This document shows positions 21,301 to 33,888 of a DNA stretch of 64,000 nt, in pieces. Position numbers and translations under genes: made by a program. Source of the DNA: Pseudofabraea citricarpa (lineage: Eukaryota > Ascomycota > Leotiomycetes > Helotiales > Dermateaceae); NCBI GenBank assembly GCA_029641185.1, contig JAPWGK010000001.1, forward strand, positions 2,182,501-2,246,500. Direction: 5' to 3'. Under the pieces are notes generated by a model. The model was not told the DNA's origin, searched no databases, and was given only the letters and a program-made list of their open reading frames with translations. How positions within the stretch are numbered: the first letter of the stretch is position 1; each line of letters opens with the position of its first letter.

Positions 21301-24300
21301 TGTATCTTCCAACTTCCTTGATACTTTCCCCGACTTCCTTTGCGCCCTCGACAGTTTAGTCGATCTCGATATGAGCTTCAATGGCATATCCAGCTTACCA
21401 GACTCAATTGGCCGATTAAAAAACCTGGAGAGGCTAGTAATAACAAACAACAGGTTGACAGGCTCACTTCCAAACACTTTCGACGAGCTAGTGAACTTGA
21501 AGGAGGTAGACATACGTTACAATGCCCTTAATAGTATCGACGTTATTTCAGAGTTGCCAAAGGTGGAGCAGATTTCTGCAGATCATAACCAGGTCTCTGT
21601 CTGCGAGTGCAACTTCACCAACATTCGTGTCCTTCGTCTAAATTCGAATCCCGTCACAAAATTCGAAATCAAGAATTTGGTACCTACACTTACAACGCTG
21701 ATTTTATCGAACGCGAAATTAGCACATTTGCCCGATGCGATATTTGACAGGATGCCAAATCTTATCAAGCTTGTACTCGACAAAAATCATTTTGTATCGC
21801 TACCCGGCCACGTTGGTAAACTGAGAAGGCTTGAGCACTTCAGTATAGCTAAAAACGCTCTAAACAGTCTGCCAGCCGAGATCGGTTGTCTATCGGAGCT
21901 TCACTTCTTAGATGTAAGACAAAATAATCTGAAGAAACTCCCTACCGAGATCTGGTGGGCTGGAAAGCTTGAGACATTCAACGTCTCCTCGAATGTTCTC
22001 GATACCTTTCCCAAACCAGGGTCAAGGCCTCCTCAGGTCCCAGGCGACATGACCCCTCCCGCTCCACATGGCAACCAGGCTGAGGGAACCAAGCCAACGC
22101 CAATTCCAAGCTCTTCTCAAAATCCAAGCTTTGAGGAACTAGGCCCACTAGAAGGGTTTGGCCAGCGACGTCCAAGTCAAGCTTCCAGTGGTCTCCTCAG
22201 TGTTGGCGGATCCCCGGTACCAGACAGGAAAGGTTCTCTTGTCTCGGTGTACGGAAAAGGCGGCCGAAAGACATCAGTTGTATCAAGAAGTGCCTCAGAG
22301 AGCACCGTTGGTACGATGACGCCGCCAGCTTCGACGTTGGCAAGAAAGGACTCCGGCATGTCCAGCAAGCTTGTCAATACGTTCGCTGGCTCACTTCGCA
22401 ATCTCTACTTAGCAGATAATCAACTTGACGACGATGTGTTTGACGAGCTAACCTTGCTCGGCGAGCTTAGAGTTCTGAATCTGTCCTACAATGATCTGAA
22501 TGATATGCCACAAAGATCGATCAAAAGCTGGCCACAGTTGGTAGAGTTATACCTTTCTGGAAATGAGCTTACGTCATTACCCGCCGACGACTTTGAGGAA
22601 TTCAGTCTTCTCCAGGTGTTGCATATCAACGGCAACAAGTTCCAAACGCTTCCTGCAGAGTTAGGGAAAGCGCATAGGCTAGCAGTCCTCGATTGTGGTA
22701 GCAATTCGTTGAAGTACAACGTTTCGAATTGGCCGTATGATTGGAACTGGAACTGGAACACGAATCTGAAGTACCTCAATTTGTCAGGCAACAAAAGACT
22801 AGAGATCAAGCCCTCCCTTCAAGGCCCTGCAAGCCGGGATGGCCGAGATCTCACTGATTTCAGTGCATTGCAAAATCTGCGGATCCTTGGTCTCATGGAC
22901 GTGACCTTGACAATCCCCACAATCCCAGACCAGACAGAAGATCGTCGAGTCCGAACGTCTGGCTCCCTTGCTGGCCAATTGGCATATGGAATGGCAGACA
23001 CCCTCGGCAAGAATGATCATCTTTCCATAATCGACATGGTTGTGCCAAGATTTAATTCCACAGAGACCGAGACTCTGTTGGGTATGTTTGACGGACAAGC
23101 GTTATCCAGTGGTGGCTCCAAGATCGCCAAATATTTACATGAGAACTTTGGGCACATTTTCAGCGACGAATTAAGGAAGCTGAACCCAGTGTTTCAGGAG
23201 ACTCCTATGGATGCCCTAAGGAGAGCCTTCCTTTCTCTTAACAAGGACTTGGCCACTGCTGCCACACAACACACCGAAGAACGAAGCTTGCTTTCGCACC
23301 GAGGCTCTGCTGCTCCAGCGGTGCTGAGTCAGTCAGACCTCAATTCTGGCGCTGTTGCTACTGTCATGTTTCTACAGCAATCAGAACTCTATGTTGCCAA
23401 TGTAGGAGACGCACAGGCTATGTTAATTCATTCCGAAGGTGGCCATCGGATTTTGACGCGAAAGCACGATCCTGCAGAGCCAAATGAAAGACAACGGATT
23501 CGTGATGCTGGCGGGTGGGTCTCTCGCCAAGGAAAACTGAACGATATCCTCGAGGTGTCAAGGGCATTTGGATATGTACAAATTATGCCTGCGGTGCAAG
23601 CTGCACCTAACATAACTCAAGTGACGATCAAAGAGCAGGACGAGATGATTTTGATTGCTTCCAGAGAGCTTTGGGAATATTTGTCTCCGGAACTGGTTGT
23701 TGACGTCGCAAGATACGAGCGTGGCGATTTGATGCGTGCTGCGCAAAGGCTGCGCGATCTTGCTATGGCTTTTGGTGCAACGAGCAAACTTATGGTGATG
23801 ATGATTGGGGTCAGTGATTTGAAGAAGAGAGCCCAGATCAGACCGCACCGAGTGCAGAGTCTATCATTCAACCCATCATCCCTTGCAGATGAAGGATATA
23901 CTCCAGCTAAGCGACCTAAAAAGAAGGGCGATGTTGTCGAAGACTCAATGCTTCGTCGACTCGAAGCCGAAGTTCAGGCTCCTGTTGGTGATGTTGGTAT
24001 CGTCTTTACCGATATCAAGAGCTCAACACTACTGTGGGAGACATATCCATTGGCCATGCGTTCCGCCATCAAGCTTCATAACGAGGTCATGCGTCGCCAG
24101 TTGCGTATAATTGGAGGATATGAAGTCAAGACAGAAGGAGATGCCTTCATGGTCTCATTTCCTACCGCAACATCAGCTCTATTGTGGTGCTTCTCTGTGC
24201 AGTCAGCGCTTCTTGAGGTTCAATGGCCGTCTGAAGTGTTAGGAAGCGTGTTGGGGCAAGAAATTTTCGACAATGATCAAACATTAATCTTCAAGGGACT

Positions 24301-25225
24301 AAGTGTCCGAATGGGTATACATTGGGGTAACCCGGTGTGCGAGAATGATCCAGTCACTCGAAGAATGGATTACTTTGGGCCTATGGTCAATCGCGCCGCT
24401 CGAATCTCGGCCGTTGCAGATGGTGGTCAAATCACCGTGTCTGCTGATTTCATTTCGGAGATTCAGCGCTGTCTCGAGACGTACAGCGAGTCAGATCGCT
24501 CTGGCTCGACTGGATCTGAGGATACCTTTGACACTGACCTCGCAAGCCAAGCTATCCGTCGCGAACTTCGTTCTTTGAGTTCCCAGGGCTTTGAAGTCAA
24601 AGACATGGGCGAACGTAAACTCAAAGGTCTGGAAAATCCAGAATACATCTATCTCATGTACCCCCACGCTTTGTCTGGCCGCATACATTACCAACAACGA
24701 CTTCAAGATGGCGCAGAACCCAAACCGAACGCACCTGAGGAGCAAGGTCCCGCTGCCTTGTCTGGTGCCTCTCAGTTGAGTATCGACACGGAAGCTGTCT
24801 GGGCATTGTGGAATGTCAGCTTGAGGCTCGAAATGTTGTGCTACAGTCTTGAGCAGAAGAAGGATGCCGGAGAGGGAGTCAAGCTACAGCCACCGGAAAC
24901 GGCCATGTTGGAGAGGATGAAGTACCGTGGTGGTGAAGTTACAGACCGATTCTTGGTCAACTTCTTAACTCATCAAGTGTCACGAATTGAGGTAAGACAA
25001 TTTTGATTCTTGGCATATTTGTGTTTCAGAGCAAGGACTAATAATGTAAACCAGACCTGTATCTCCACTCTCGCGATTCGACATCTCGCATCCGGCAATG
25101 CTCCCTTGGCCAGCCTTGATCAACTACGGGAACCCATGGGTGATATTATTGATGCGCTTTCGGAACATATGAGTGAACTTGCGAGGTACAGGAAGATGTA
25201 CGGTGCATTGGAGCCTGAAGCATGA
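18351..25225 (+). CDS. adenylate cyclase (Ras-associating, LRR, PP2C-like and cyclase domains)
   Basis: Four exons (18351-18508, 18599-19370, 19556-24991, 25055-25225) give 2178 residues, normal for ascomycete adenylate cyclase (yeast Cyr1, Neurospora CR-1, Magnaporthe MAC1). In order: a long disordered Ser-rich N-terminus (1-640); a Ras-associating domain (about 645-745, from IPYCIRIFRIDG); some 15-20 leucine-rich repeats (about 770-1420), interrupted by a Ser/Pro-rich insert around 1140-1240; a PP2C-like domain (about 1435-1730, with VANVGDAQAML); and the class III catalytic domain (about 1785-2015), where VGIVFTDIKSST supplies metal-binding Asp residues and KTEGDAFMVSF and FGPMVNRAARIS complete the core. 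A short C-terminal helical region follows. It makes cAMP from ATP for PKA signalling in growth, conidiation and virulence. The last intron carries an ACTAATAA branch point. Confidence 0.97.
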
Positions 25226-26681
25226 GCGACGAGCGGAAAGTCGAGCAGGACAAGCAGGTGTATTTATTGGTTTGGGGACAGGATACATGCAGCGAGGCGT
25301 TTTCTGGGATATGGGTATATTATGTACAGCATGCATTGGATAAAAAGTGGGCAAAGGGATCAATCTATGGATTTGGGTGGGAGGATGGCTTGGCTTCTTC
25401 CCGGCGGTTTGGGCTTCACTTTCCGGCGGCCATTTCCTGGCGTGTTTTGGTGTGACTTTACGACTTCTCACGATTTTGGCGGGGGGAGTTCTTTTTGGGC
25501 ATGTGTAACCAGTATCTCTTGATCTTTATATAACCTATTCTTGCTCGTTGGAGGGGAGGACGAGCGGACTGTAAGGAGGGATGAATCAAAGAAGCGTGAC
25601 ACCATTGGGCAATACACCGGCCCATCGATGTGTCTGCAGGGTGACGGTGACATGTGCCAGTTGCCAGTAATGGTACAGTAACAAACAGGTCATGGGGAGT
25701 GACTTAGAAGTTAGCACGGGGTGGGTGCACGTGGCAGGAGAGGAGAGAGCGAGAATCAAGATCGCGACGTTACAGTGACCCTAAAAGTTCCCAGATCTAG
25801 CCTCCACCAACTCCATGCCCCCATGTCGTCAAGGCTCAAGTCAAGGCTCATTCATGGCTCATTATCCACTCCGTCTCGTCTCGCCAATAACAGTTTATTG
25901 AAACATGCAGGAACTAGTGTTTCCACTGCATGCTAGACCGCACCTCGGCGACAACGTGGTGATTCTATTGTGCTGAGAATCCGAGAGGAGGCAAGCCTTG
26001 GTCGCTGCGCCCGTTCAGCGGGGTATCAGGGCAGCATTGCAGCAGCATTACAGCACCATCACCGCCAGCATCAGCATCAGCATCACCATACCCGCAATCG
26101 CCATACAATAGCCGGCACCTCCAACATCGGGACAACCTGACAGCAGCATTCTGTCTCTCTTCCACCCCCCCTCTCTCTCTCTCGGAGGCAGGCCGGCCGG
26201 GGCCCCTTGATCGGGGACAGCACACGAGAACGTGTCGGGAGGTGCCGCGATGGGTCCGGTCTGTGAGCTTTGGGCGGTGCTGAGATGGCATAAGTGGTGA
26301 TGATGATGGTGATGGTGATGGTGCTGATGGTTGTGCGTCGCTGTCCGTCCAGCCGCGGGGAGGGGGGAGGAGGCGCCTATGCTATGGCGGCTTTTGCAGT
26401 AGCATGGCACCATAGCACCAACCATGGCACAGGCACACTAGGAGGGAGAGCTGAACTGTCTAATATTACAACGATAAGCTCACCACGCCTCGCCCCCTTT
26501 TTTTCTTTGGTCTGCTTATATTCCTTGCGTTTTCCTGCATGCTTTTGGCCATCTCGTATTTCCCAGTCGCTCTCTCTCTGTGTGTGGGTTGTTTATTCCT
26601 TTTTTTCTTTCTCTTTTATCGTTGGCACTGGTCTGTAGATGACGAGGTGGATAACTTTTTGGATACTGTGTGCTCGTGACC
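25226..26681. other. intergenic region upstream of the UDP-sugar dehydrogenase gene
   Basis: No gene recognised. Low-complexity stretches include CAGCAT/CACCAT repeats at about 26038-26095, CT tracts near 26165-26185 and GATGGT repeats at about 26298-26330. T/C-rich sequence from 26490 to 26630 is typical of a fungal leader upstream of the start at 26682. Confidence 0.45.
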
Positions 26682-28336
26682 ATGGGCAGTATTAATCGGA
26701 GCCAGTCGCGGAGTGTGGGTGGGAGCCAGAGCGTCGAGAATGAGGATGTTCAGCACATAGATAGGATATGCTTCATAGGGGCAGGATATGTCGGTGAGCG
26801 ACGAGAAATCCCTGCGCCCGTGATAATTCCTTACTCACAGACTTTCTAGGAGCAAGCTCTGCTGTCGTGATGGCGGCCATGCATCCAGGCATCCAAATCG
26901 ACGTGGTTGACAAGAAAGCCGAACTTATCACGGCCTGGAACTCCAAGAGCCTCCCCATTCTTGAGCCGAATCTGGATGATCTGCTTTTGCGAGGATGCAA
27001 CTCCAGACGCCTACCGAATATCACCTTTTCCGTTGACATTCAGCGTTGTATCAAGAGAGCGCAAATGGTCTTTGTCTGTGTCGACACACCATCGAAAGTA
27101 TGTCTTGTGCACGCATTTATGAAGGAATAATCAGCTGACACAACGAAGAATAGCAAATACAAGGGTTGCGATGACCTCGATACAAGTGCTCTCAATGCAG
27201 CTGTGATAGATATCTCCGAGGCGTCAACAGGTCACACCATCATAGTTGAGAAGAGCACAGTGCCTTTCGGTACTGCTGAGCGGATAAGCAAGATTGTAAG
27301 TCCCTCATCTACTATTATTTTCGCACCTAGAGTTTAATAAAACCCGTAGCTTGAGACTAAAGCCCGCCCGGGTGCCACTTTCTCGGTTTTATCAAATCCA
27401 GAGTTCTTAGCACAAGGGAATGCCGTACATGACTTGTTGCAACCGAGTCGAATTGTTATCGGATGGGTACCAGGACTTCACGCCTCACGGTCTGTGGAAG
27501 CACTGGTCCGGTTATATGGTAAATGGGTTTCAACGAAGCGGATTATAACCATGAATGCGTGGTCCTCAGAATTATCCAAGATCTCATCGAATGCTTTCAT
27601 TGCGCAGAGAATCAGCAGTATCAACTCATTAAGCGCCATCTGCGAGGCGAGTGGTGCTGATGTCGATGACATCTCACGTGTGGTAGGCATGGAACCTGGA
27701 ACGGGCGCAGCTGACCTCAAAGCCGGGTTTGGATACAGCGGATCATGCCTGCGGAAAGATGTGTTGTGTCTGGTATATTTGGCGAAGAGCCTGGGACTGA
27801 ATGAAGTTGCTACTTATTGGCGGGCAGTACACGACATGAACGAATACCAAAACTCACGCATCTCGCGACGCACGCTCGAGTGCATCGGTAGCGTCCCAGA
27901 GAAGAATAAGAAGATTGCCATCTTGGGCTTCTCATATAAATCCGATACGGCAGACACCCGTGGTTCGTCAGCTATCCAGCTGGTGCGAGAGTTCCTCGAC
28001 GCTGGGAGTAGAGTGACCATCCACGATACGCATGTTACCGAACGGCAGGTGATGCAAGATCTCGGAGTGACAGGTTCGTCCGATAGCGATAGTCCCGTCT
28101 TATACAAGAGCAGCCCGTATGACGCCTGCAGAGGAGCGCATGCTCTCCTGATCCACACAGACTGGGATGATTTTGGCAGGGACGGAGGGATCAACTGGTG
28201 CCAGATCGCCGAGGGTATGGAGGAGCCGAAGATCTTGCTCAGCCCGTTCCAGAGCCTGGATATGGCCAAGATGAAGAGGTTCGGATTCAGCATCTTGAGG
28301 ATCGGGAAGGTGTTCGACGGCGAGGGGGTTTTCTGA
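26682..28336 (+). CDS. UDP-glucose 6-dehydrogenase family protein
   Basis: Exons 26682-26793, 26850-27097, 27149-27295 and 27350-28336 give 497 residues. The family oxidises UDP-glucose (or a related nucleotide sugar) twice with NAD+ to the uronate. The N-terminal Rossmann motif reads CFIGAGYVGG (about residues 30-40, split by intron 1). The signature VCVDTPSK (about 113-120) precedes intron 2. EKSTVPFGTAE contains the conserved Ser-Thr-Val-Pro turn, and NPEFLAQGNAVHDL the substrate loop. The catalytic cysteine is in FGYSGSCLRKD (about residue 301), close to the FGYGGSC form common in bacterial enzymes. The C-terminal domain has LGFSYKSDTADTRGS. The acceptor of intron 2 is an AAG rather than CAG or TAG; it is the only one that keeps the frame. 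UDP-glucuronate would feed capsule or wall polysaccharides. Confidence in the family is high; the exact sugar is inferred. Confidence 0.92.
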
Positions 28337-29882
28337 TTGTTGGCGCATACACGGATCGGGCTGGATTGGGGGGTTGGTTATGCATTTTCTTCTTGGATGG
28401 CGTTTTCTTTCCCTTTCTCCCATTTCCTCTTCTCATAGGGGCTTCTCTTTGGATACATGGATCGATATGAGTGATGACCACAGCTGTAAGATAAAAGAGG
28501 AAGGAGATAGACCGAGACAAGTTTTCGAGTCCGCATCGAGCTTTAGTAACAAGAATTCTGCCATGAGGAAACAACGGATCACCTAGGGTTGATAGCAGCT
28601 ATCAGCATCGTGATTGTCGGGTTTTACACACCAATCTTGGTCTTCTTTCCGAACATCCAACTCGCTGCGGTAGCTTCTGCGAAGACAATTACGAAACCAC
28701 AAAGAAATCAGCCGTTCCTTATCCTATCCTGTCTGTCTACAGCAACGCAGAGCGAGCACCTTATCTGTTAGCGGCTCGATATACAATCAACCGCGATTAA
28801 CCCGCAAGGGCTGTGTGGGTGGTGGGTGGTTTTTCTAGCTTACCGGACCATTGCGCTTCTAGGATGAAACGAAACGTGGGAAAAGTAGAAGAGAATGGAG
28901 GCTGAGGGTTTTTCAAAGAGAGGATTGAGGGCAGAGAGGAAGAGGGGTTTTGTGAGTACCTAGCTGTGCACCTCCATGTACTACATGGAGGTGGTGGAAT
29001 GAAATATCTCGCTTATCTTTTCTTCTCTTCTCTTCTTTCTTCTTGGTACGTACTATGATACCGTGTACAAGTGTTATACTCACTTATCGGAACTTGGAAT
29101 TCATAGATAAATAATAAGGGATCCACACGCCATGTATTAATACCCTCGAGAAAGTACTGTACGCTGGCGGCCTGGAAGAGTGGAGACCAAGTCGGTTAGA
29201 GTGGATGAAAAGCGTACCTAGACAAGCTCCGAATTATGCTTGTCGGTAAGCTTAAAATTAAGCAACTCGGGTAAGATGGAAGGGCTGAGTGACAGCGACA
29301 GCCAGTCGACCAGGGACCAGTCGGAAGGTGATGATGATTGGGGGCGAGACGACGGGGCATCAGGCTGCATCAGGCCATTGCTCATCTTATTCTCGGCTTG
29401 CGAGCCGAGTGGCATCGAGGCTCAGACCTGCTTCTTCCTCTTCTTCTCTTTTTCTACCAACGTATATGGGAGGTAGGTGCGTGCAACATGGGCCCTTCGA
29501 CCATCGATGCCAATATCTCTCTTTCTCCAACTGGCCGGCCGGTCAACGCCCCGAGAAGGGTTGAGGGTCCCGCTCGAAGATCCATTTTGGAGGGGTGCCC
29601 ACTGCCTCGAAGGATTTGCTCAGAGATACTGCAAAGTACAGTACGGTATGGTATCCGCCCCGTTGGGAAAAGGGACAAGGCTCGATTGGAGATGGTGATC
29701 AGGCCCATCATCTCCAGGGGTCGGTCTCTTTGCATAGTACTTTATCTACGGCGTCTGCATGAATGGTCGAAAGGCCTCCCTCACTCACTCACGTCTCTCA
29801 GTCTGACTTTGTTTCTTTCTTCTCTCCATTCTCTCGCTCTCTTTATCTCCTTCTCTAGAAAGAATCAGAACAAAATGTCAAT
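28337..29882. other. intergenic region with pyrimidine tracts and a palindrome
   Basis: No supported gene. It contains a TCTTC-rich tract at about 29010-29042, a perfect 25-bp palindrome at 28969-28993 (listed separately) and a CT-rich leader at 29800-29870 before the next gene. Open frames on both strands in 29240-29890 are not convincing. Confidence 0.45.
28969..28993. repeat. perfect 12-bp inverted repeat with 1-nt spacer
   Basis: CACCTCCATGTA, a single C, then TACATGGAGGTG. The two arms are exact reverse complements. It lies in the gene-free stretch between the UDP-sugar dehydrogenase and the DUF7707-like gene. It could be a dimeric transcription-factor site or a hairpin; nothing in the sequence decides. 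Confidence 0.9.
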
Positions 29883-30882
29883 ATGGGAGCTGTGAATATC
29901 TTGAGTCTTTTTGTTGGAGTCGGAGTTTGGGGGCTCGTCACGGCTGAGGAGACCTGCCCTTACATCCCACCCATAGTCTGGATCGGTCGAGACAATTCTC
30001 CAAGCAGTGAGTGACTTCTCTAAGAGAAGCAATTCTTATGCTGATATACAGTCCAACAGCTGCTTGGTGCGAGCCGCAGATCCCTGTGTGTGACCAGTTG
30101 TGTGGTGGAAGTGCACTAGTCAACACCTGCGATCCGGTCCGTAGACACGCCTCTCTTGCAAATAGGGTTTATGCTGACTTGGGATTTCCTCCCCTCAGGA
30201 TACCTTCTGCTACGAGTGCACCTGCAGCGATGGGTCGACGCCCGATCTCGAGCCCTACACGGGCAGCGTGCTGAACGACATCTGCTGGCGCAACTACCGC
30301 AGCTGCATGCAGCAACCGATGGCGACCGAGAAGACATGCGACGACATGAACGGCTGCGCACAGCTCGATCCCTACGAGGCTGGTTTCTCCATCGCCGGGA
30401 CGTCGACGGCCGCTGCAAATGTCGCTACCTTATTGCCCGTCTTTGGAAATACCTTCCCCTCTGCTTCGGCTTCGGCTTCCGCTTCGGTCATCGTAGTCAC
30501 CAAGACGCCTGATGCGATCACCGTTACCGCCCAGCTTACCTCGACTGCTTCTTTCGCGTCGGATACGCCTTCCTATCGTCGGTATTCGAGCTCGAGCGCT
30601 GCACAATCTGGTAGCGAGGAGGGAGCTGCATCTCCCCAGACCGGATCAGCATTGAATGCCACGACCTCTTCACTGATGTCCATTCACGCCAAGACGTCGT
30701 CTGCTTCTCTGGCAACGATAACCTCTTCGTCTTCGCCTTCGTCGGCGGCTTCTTCAGATACAGGCTCTGCTGCTGCGTCGGGCGTCGCGGCTACTCTCTC
30801 TGGCGCCGCTGCTATGGTGACGGGTGTTCCTTGGACCGGTGCTGCTCTGGGCATGGTTGGATTGGTCATGGCTGCTTTGTAG
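29883..30882 (+). CDS. DUF7707-like GPI-anchored cell-surface protein
   Basis: Exons 29883-30006, 30060-30136 and 30199-30882 give 294 residues. The N-terminus is a signal peptide (MGAVNILSLFVGVGVWGLVT, cleavage after TA). Exons 2 and 3 encode a Cys-rich domain in the DUF7707 pattern: AWCEPQIPVCDQLCGG, then a Cys-Asp-Pro, ECTCSDGSTPDL and ICWRNYRSC. A Ser/Thr/Ala-rich stalk of about 150 residues follows. The C-terminus is a hydrophobic tail after small residues (GAALGMVGLVMAAL), the form of a GPI-attachment signal. The role is probably wall or surface architecture; the family has no known enzyme activity. The donor of intron 2 (GTCCGT) is weak. For intron 1 an alternative pair (GTGACT donor at 30011 with acceptor at 30051) also keeps frame. 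A 6-codon upstream frame overlaps the start. Confidence 0.8.
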
Positions 30883-31132
30883 ATTGTAGAGAGACGATTC
30901 GGTGCTGATACCTCACGATGGAAACGCCAAGAGATGAGTATGGTAGAATGATAATGTTAATAACTAATGTATACAAACCTGCTACGAAAAGAAAAGACTC
31001 ACGGAAAATGAAGCTCGTTGGTATTTGCGGTGTAGTAATTGAATCGGCAACCAGATCCTCGGATAAAAACAAGACAGAACCAAACTCAAAACACCCCCCG
31101 TGACAATGAAAAGAAACCATCCCATCATTCAT

Positions 31133-33015
31133 TCATTCAACTGGATCTCTGCCATGTCTCGCCGCCATCACCTTCGCGTAATTCTCATCGTCCTCAAGCT
31201 CCATCTCGCCAGGTCTCGTAATAGGCAAGAACGGCACACCAGCCTCCTCGAACTTCTTCAGCTTAGCAGCCGTCTTGGGCCGAGTCCTGTTGATGCTGTA
31301 GACCTTGACACGATGACACGAGCTCGTCACATGAAGATCCCAATTCCTATAAGCGAGTCAGCAATCATAACCTCATAACCTCGCAGAAAAGAAGCGGGAT
31401 TGAAGTTATAGCAAGAGGTGAGAACATACCAAGCAGAGCGGACGTAGGTCGGTTGAGTATTCAGCGAGTTGTCCCAGCATCTGACGCATAATTCCAACCA
31501 GCCCTCGGCATCAACAGGGAGGTCAATCTCCCACACTCGCCAGGCGTAGAAGTACTTCTCCGACATGTTCTCGTATGGGACTTCGTACCAGACACTCCCA
31601 CCATCACCGGATACCTCGACTCGGACTGGCCAGTGACCGCCTCCAGAGTAGGCCCAGCCGCGGAGCTTGATGAAGCCGTCATGGATAATCTGATCCTTGT
31701 CCAAGGGCGACATGATGGCCGACGACACGGGCATGTCCTGGATGCTGAAGCCAGAAGAATATTCAGCGTTGTGCTTCCCCACCTGTGAGTTGTAGTAGAG
31801 GTATTCTTTCTTCTGCACCGGCCCTTCTGACGGGTAGGGGAGGACGTTGATGCGGGTGAGCCACTTGCAGGAGCGAGCACCGATATATCCAAACACCACA
31901 GTGCGGAGGGGGTAGCCGTGAATCTTGGGTAGTGGCTTGCCGTTCATCTCCCATGCGAGCAGGACCTCATTAAGCTTCACCTTCCGCCACGGCACCGATA
32001 CGGCGTAGTTGGAAACTTCGCCTTGCTTGAAATATGTGTCGGCTCCCAGGAACTCGATGTGGTTTTCTGCTGAGGGGTCTTTGAGCCCACCACAATACTT
32101 GATGACTTTCTTCAGACTGACACCTGTCCACCTTGCGGTGCCAATTGCTCCTTCTCCCCACTAATCCCTATCAGCGACTTGCACAACTTGGTTAGCAGCA
32201 TGTGACTTACAGGAGCGTTGATCAGTTCGTCTCCATCTCCAGGGTATTCATGGATCTGCTCGATTCTTCGAGTTCCCGAGCACTGAATCGTGACGACATT
32301 ACTCTGGCGAGGAAAGAGCGTCTCGTCCTTCAATTCTTTTAGGGTGATTCTCTTCGGATTATTGACCAGCCCGCCCAAGTCAAAGAAGTAAGCGTCCTCG
32401 TCAATTTCTGGAATCCCACCGTGATTTCTCACAAAATGATCTTCGTTGGCCGTGATGGCGGTTGAGACGAGACGGTCCTGTGTCTAACATCAGCCTCTGA
32501 ACTATTGCGAAGTGGAAAGTGAGACGAGGATTCCATTGAACGTACTCTTGGAGGTTCACCGTTGTAGGGGAATTGCAACACGTGGATCATATCAGGACTC
32601 TTCTCCTTCTCAACGAACAACCAGCTCTCGGCTGGCACATCCCTCAATGCCTTTCCAAGAGCATAGTGATATTGCTTCCACCTGACACCTTCGAGGATCG
32701 GGTTAGTGTCCGGGAGAGGTACCAATTGGAATTCAGGTGCCTATCAACACACACAAACACACATTCATTAGCATGGCACATTTTATGGACGAGAAGTAGA
32801 CGACGACAAGTGACAAGACTTACACCGGGAAACGAGAACTTTCTCAGAAACTCTCTCGCCTTCTGCGTCTTCTCGGGATATTTCTCCCACTCCACATACC
32901 CGTGCCACCCGGCGAGTTCCTCCTCGACCCCCAGCATCTCAGGATCTGGAGTCTCCTTCTTATTGCGGATCACGAGATCAGGATGCAGGATCGGGTTCAC
33001 CATCACGTCCGCCAT
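31133..33015 (-). CDS. sulfite oxidase (molybdopterin enzyme, no cytochrome b5 domain)
   Basis: Five exons (32824-33015, 32546-32740, 32211-32477, 31430-32160, 31133-31346) give 532 residues. The protein belongs to the sulfite oxidase/nitrate reductase Mo-cofactor family. The molybdenum-ligand cysteine is in TIQCSGTRR (about residue 195). Other conserved pieces are WKQYHYALG, DHFVRNHGGIP, the PWGEGAIGTARWTGV cofactor loop, HGYPLRTVVFGYIGARSCKW, and the dimerisation domain with GWAYSGGG and WRVWEIDLP. There is no b5 heme domain and no obvious mitochondrial presequence, so it resembles plant-type sulfite oxidase, which passes electrons to O2. The C-terminus (RDPVE) is not a PTS1 peroxisomal signal. 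It detoxifies sulfite from sulfur amino-acid breakdown. All joins are in frame, including the split Trp codon at the last intron. Confidence 0.93.
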
Positions 33016-33888
33016 ATTGCCTTATCGCCCCTGGAATATCTTGAAAGCAAATAAACACTCGATGCAAAATGTGATCGATGAAGAAGCCAAAGCAGGGAAG
33101 CAACAAGCAAGAATTCAACAGAAGGCGGAGGCGTTGGGGATACTTAAATAGAGGCATCGCAGGATACAGGATCATCCTACCTGGTTAACGTCACCTACCT
33201 AGCCGACCACGAATCAATTGATGCTTGCAGGCATGCATGTATCCATGTACAGGAGAGACAAACCCCGTCGGTTGTACAGTACTGTACGGTACGAGGCCGT
33301 GAATAATCAAGCATTTTTCCTGTAGCTACCCTTGGCTCATCCTTCCCCACCCTATCCCAGCCCAGAGCGGAAAGCTTATCGCAACGACGTAATGTACGCC
33401 GTACAGTAATTGCAGCAACGTGGGACGACGAGGCTATCGTCTTGTCTGTATCGTGATGATTAACAGCGCTGCAGTTGCTTGGTTTTCCTGATAGAGTATC
33501 GAGCATGCCGAAACTTCCGCGAGCACTGAAAGGCCGATTGAGCCGCTGGAGATAGTTCGCTTTTCCATCGGCCGAGCCTTCCAGCCAGATCGATCCAATA
33601 CAAAAAGAATGCCCAGTTTTAACAAGCACGCGTTGCTAATACAGATGTTTAGTGTCGTCAGTGAACGTTTTCCAGTGCGGCAGTTCAGATCCTTGGCAAA
33701 ATACCCTGTACATCCATAAGCGAGCTGTCAGGGGCTATCCTTAGAAATGGACGTCATCAGGTTTTCCTTAAAATTTCATTACTCGTATGGATAACAAAAC
33801 GTCGGAGTTGTACACTTCAAACGACGAGGCCTTCCTTTCCGGGCCAATGTTTCTGGATAGAAGCTCCACAATTACCAGCACATCCTCC
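33016..33888. other. intergenic region
   Basis: Between the sulfite oxidase start and the NDR kinase stop. CATGTAC/GTACAG-type motifs recur at 33235-33290. No gene recognised; minus-strand frames at 33195-33629 lack coding character. Confidence 0.4.
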
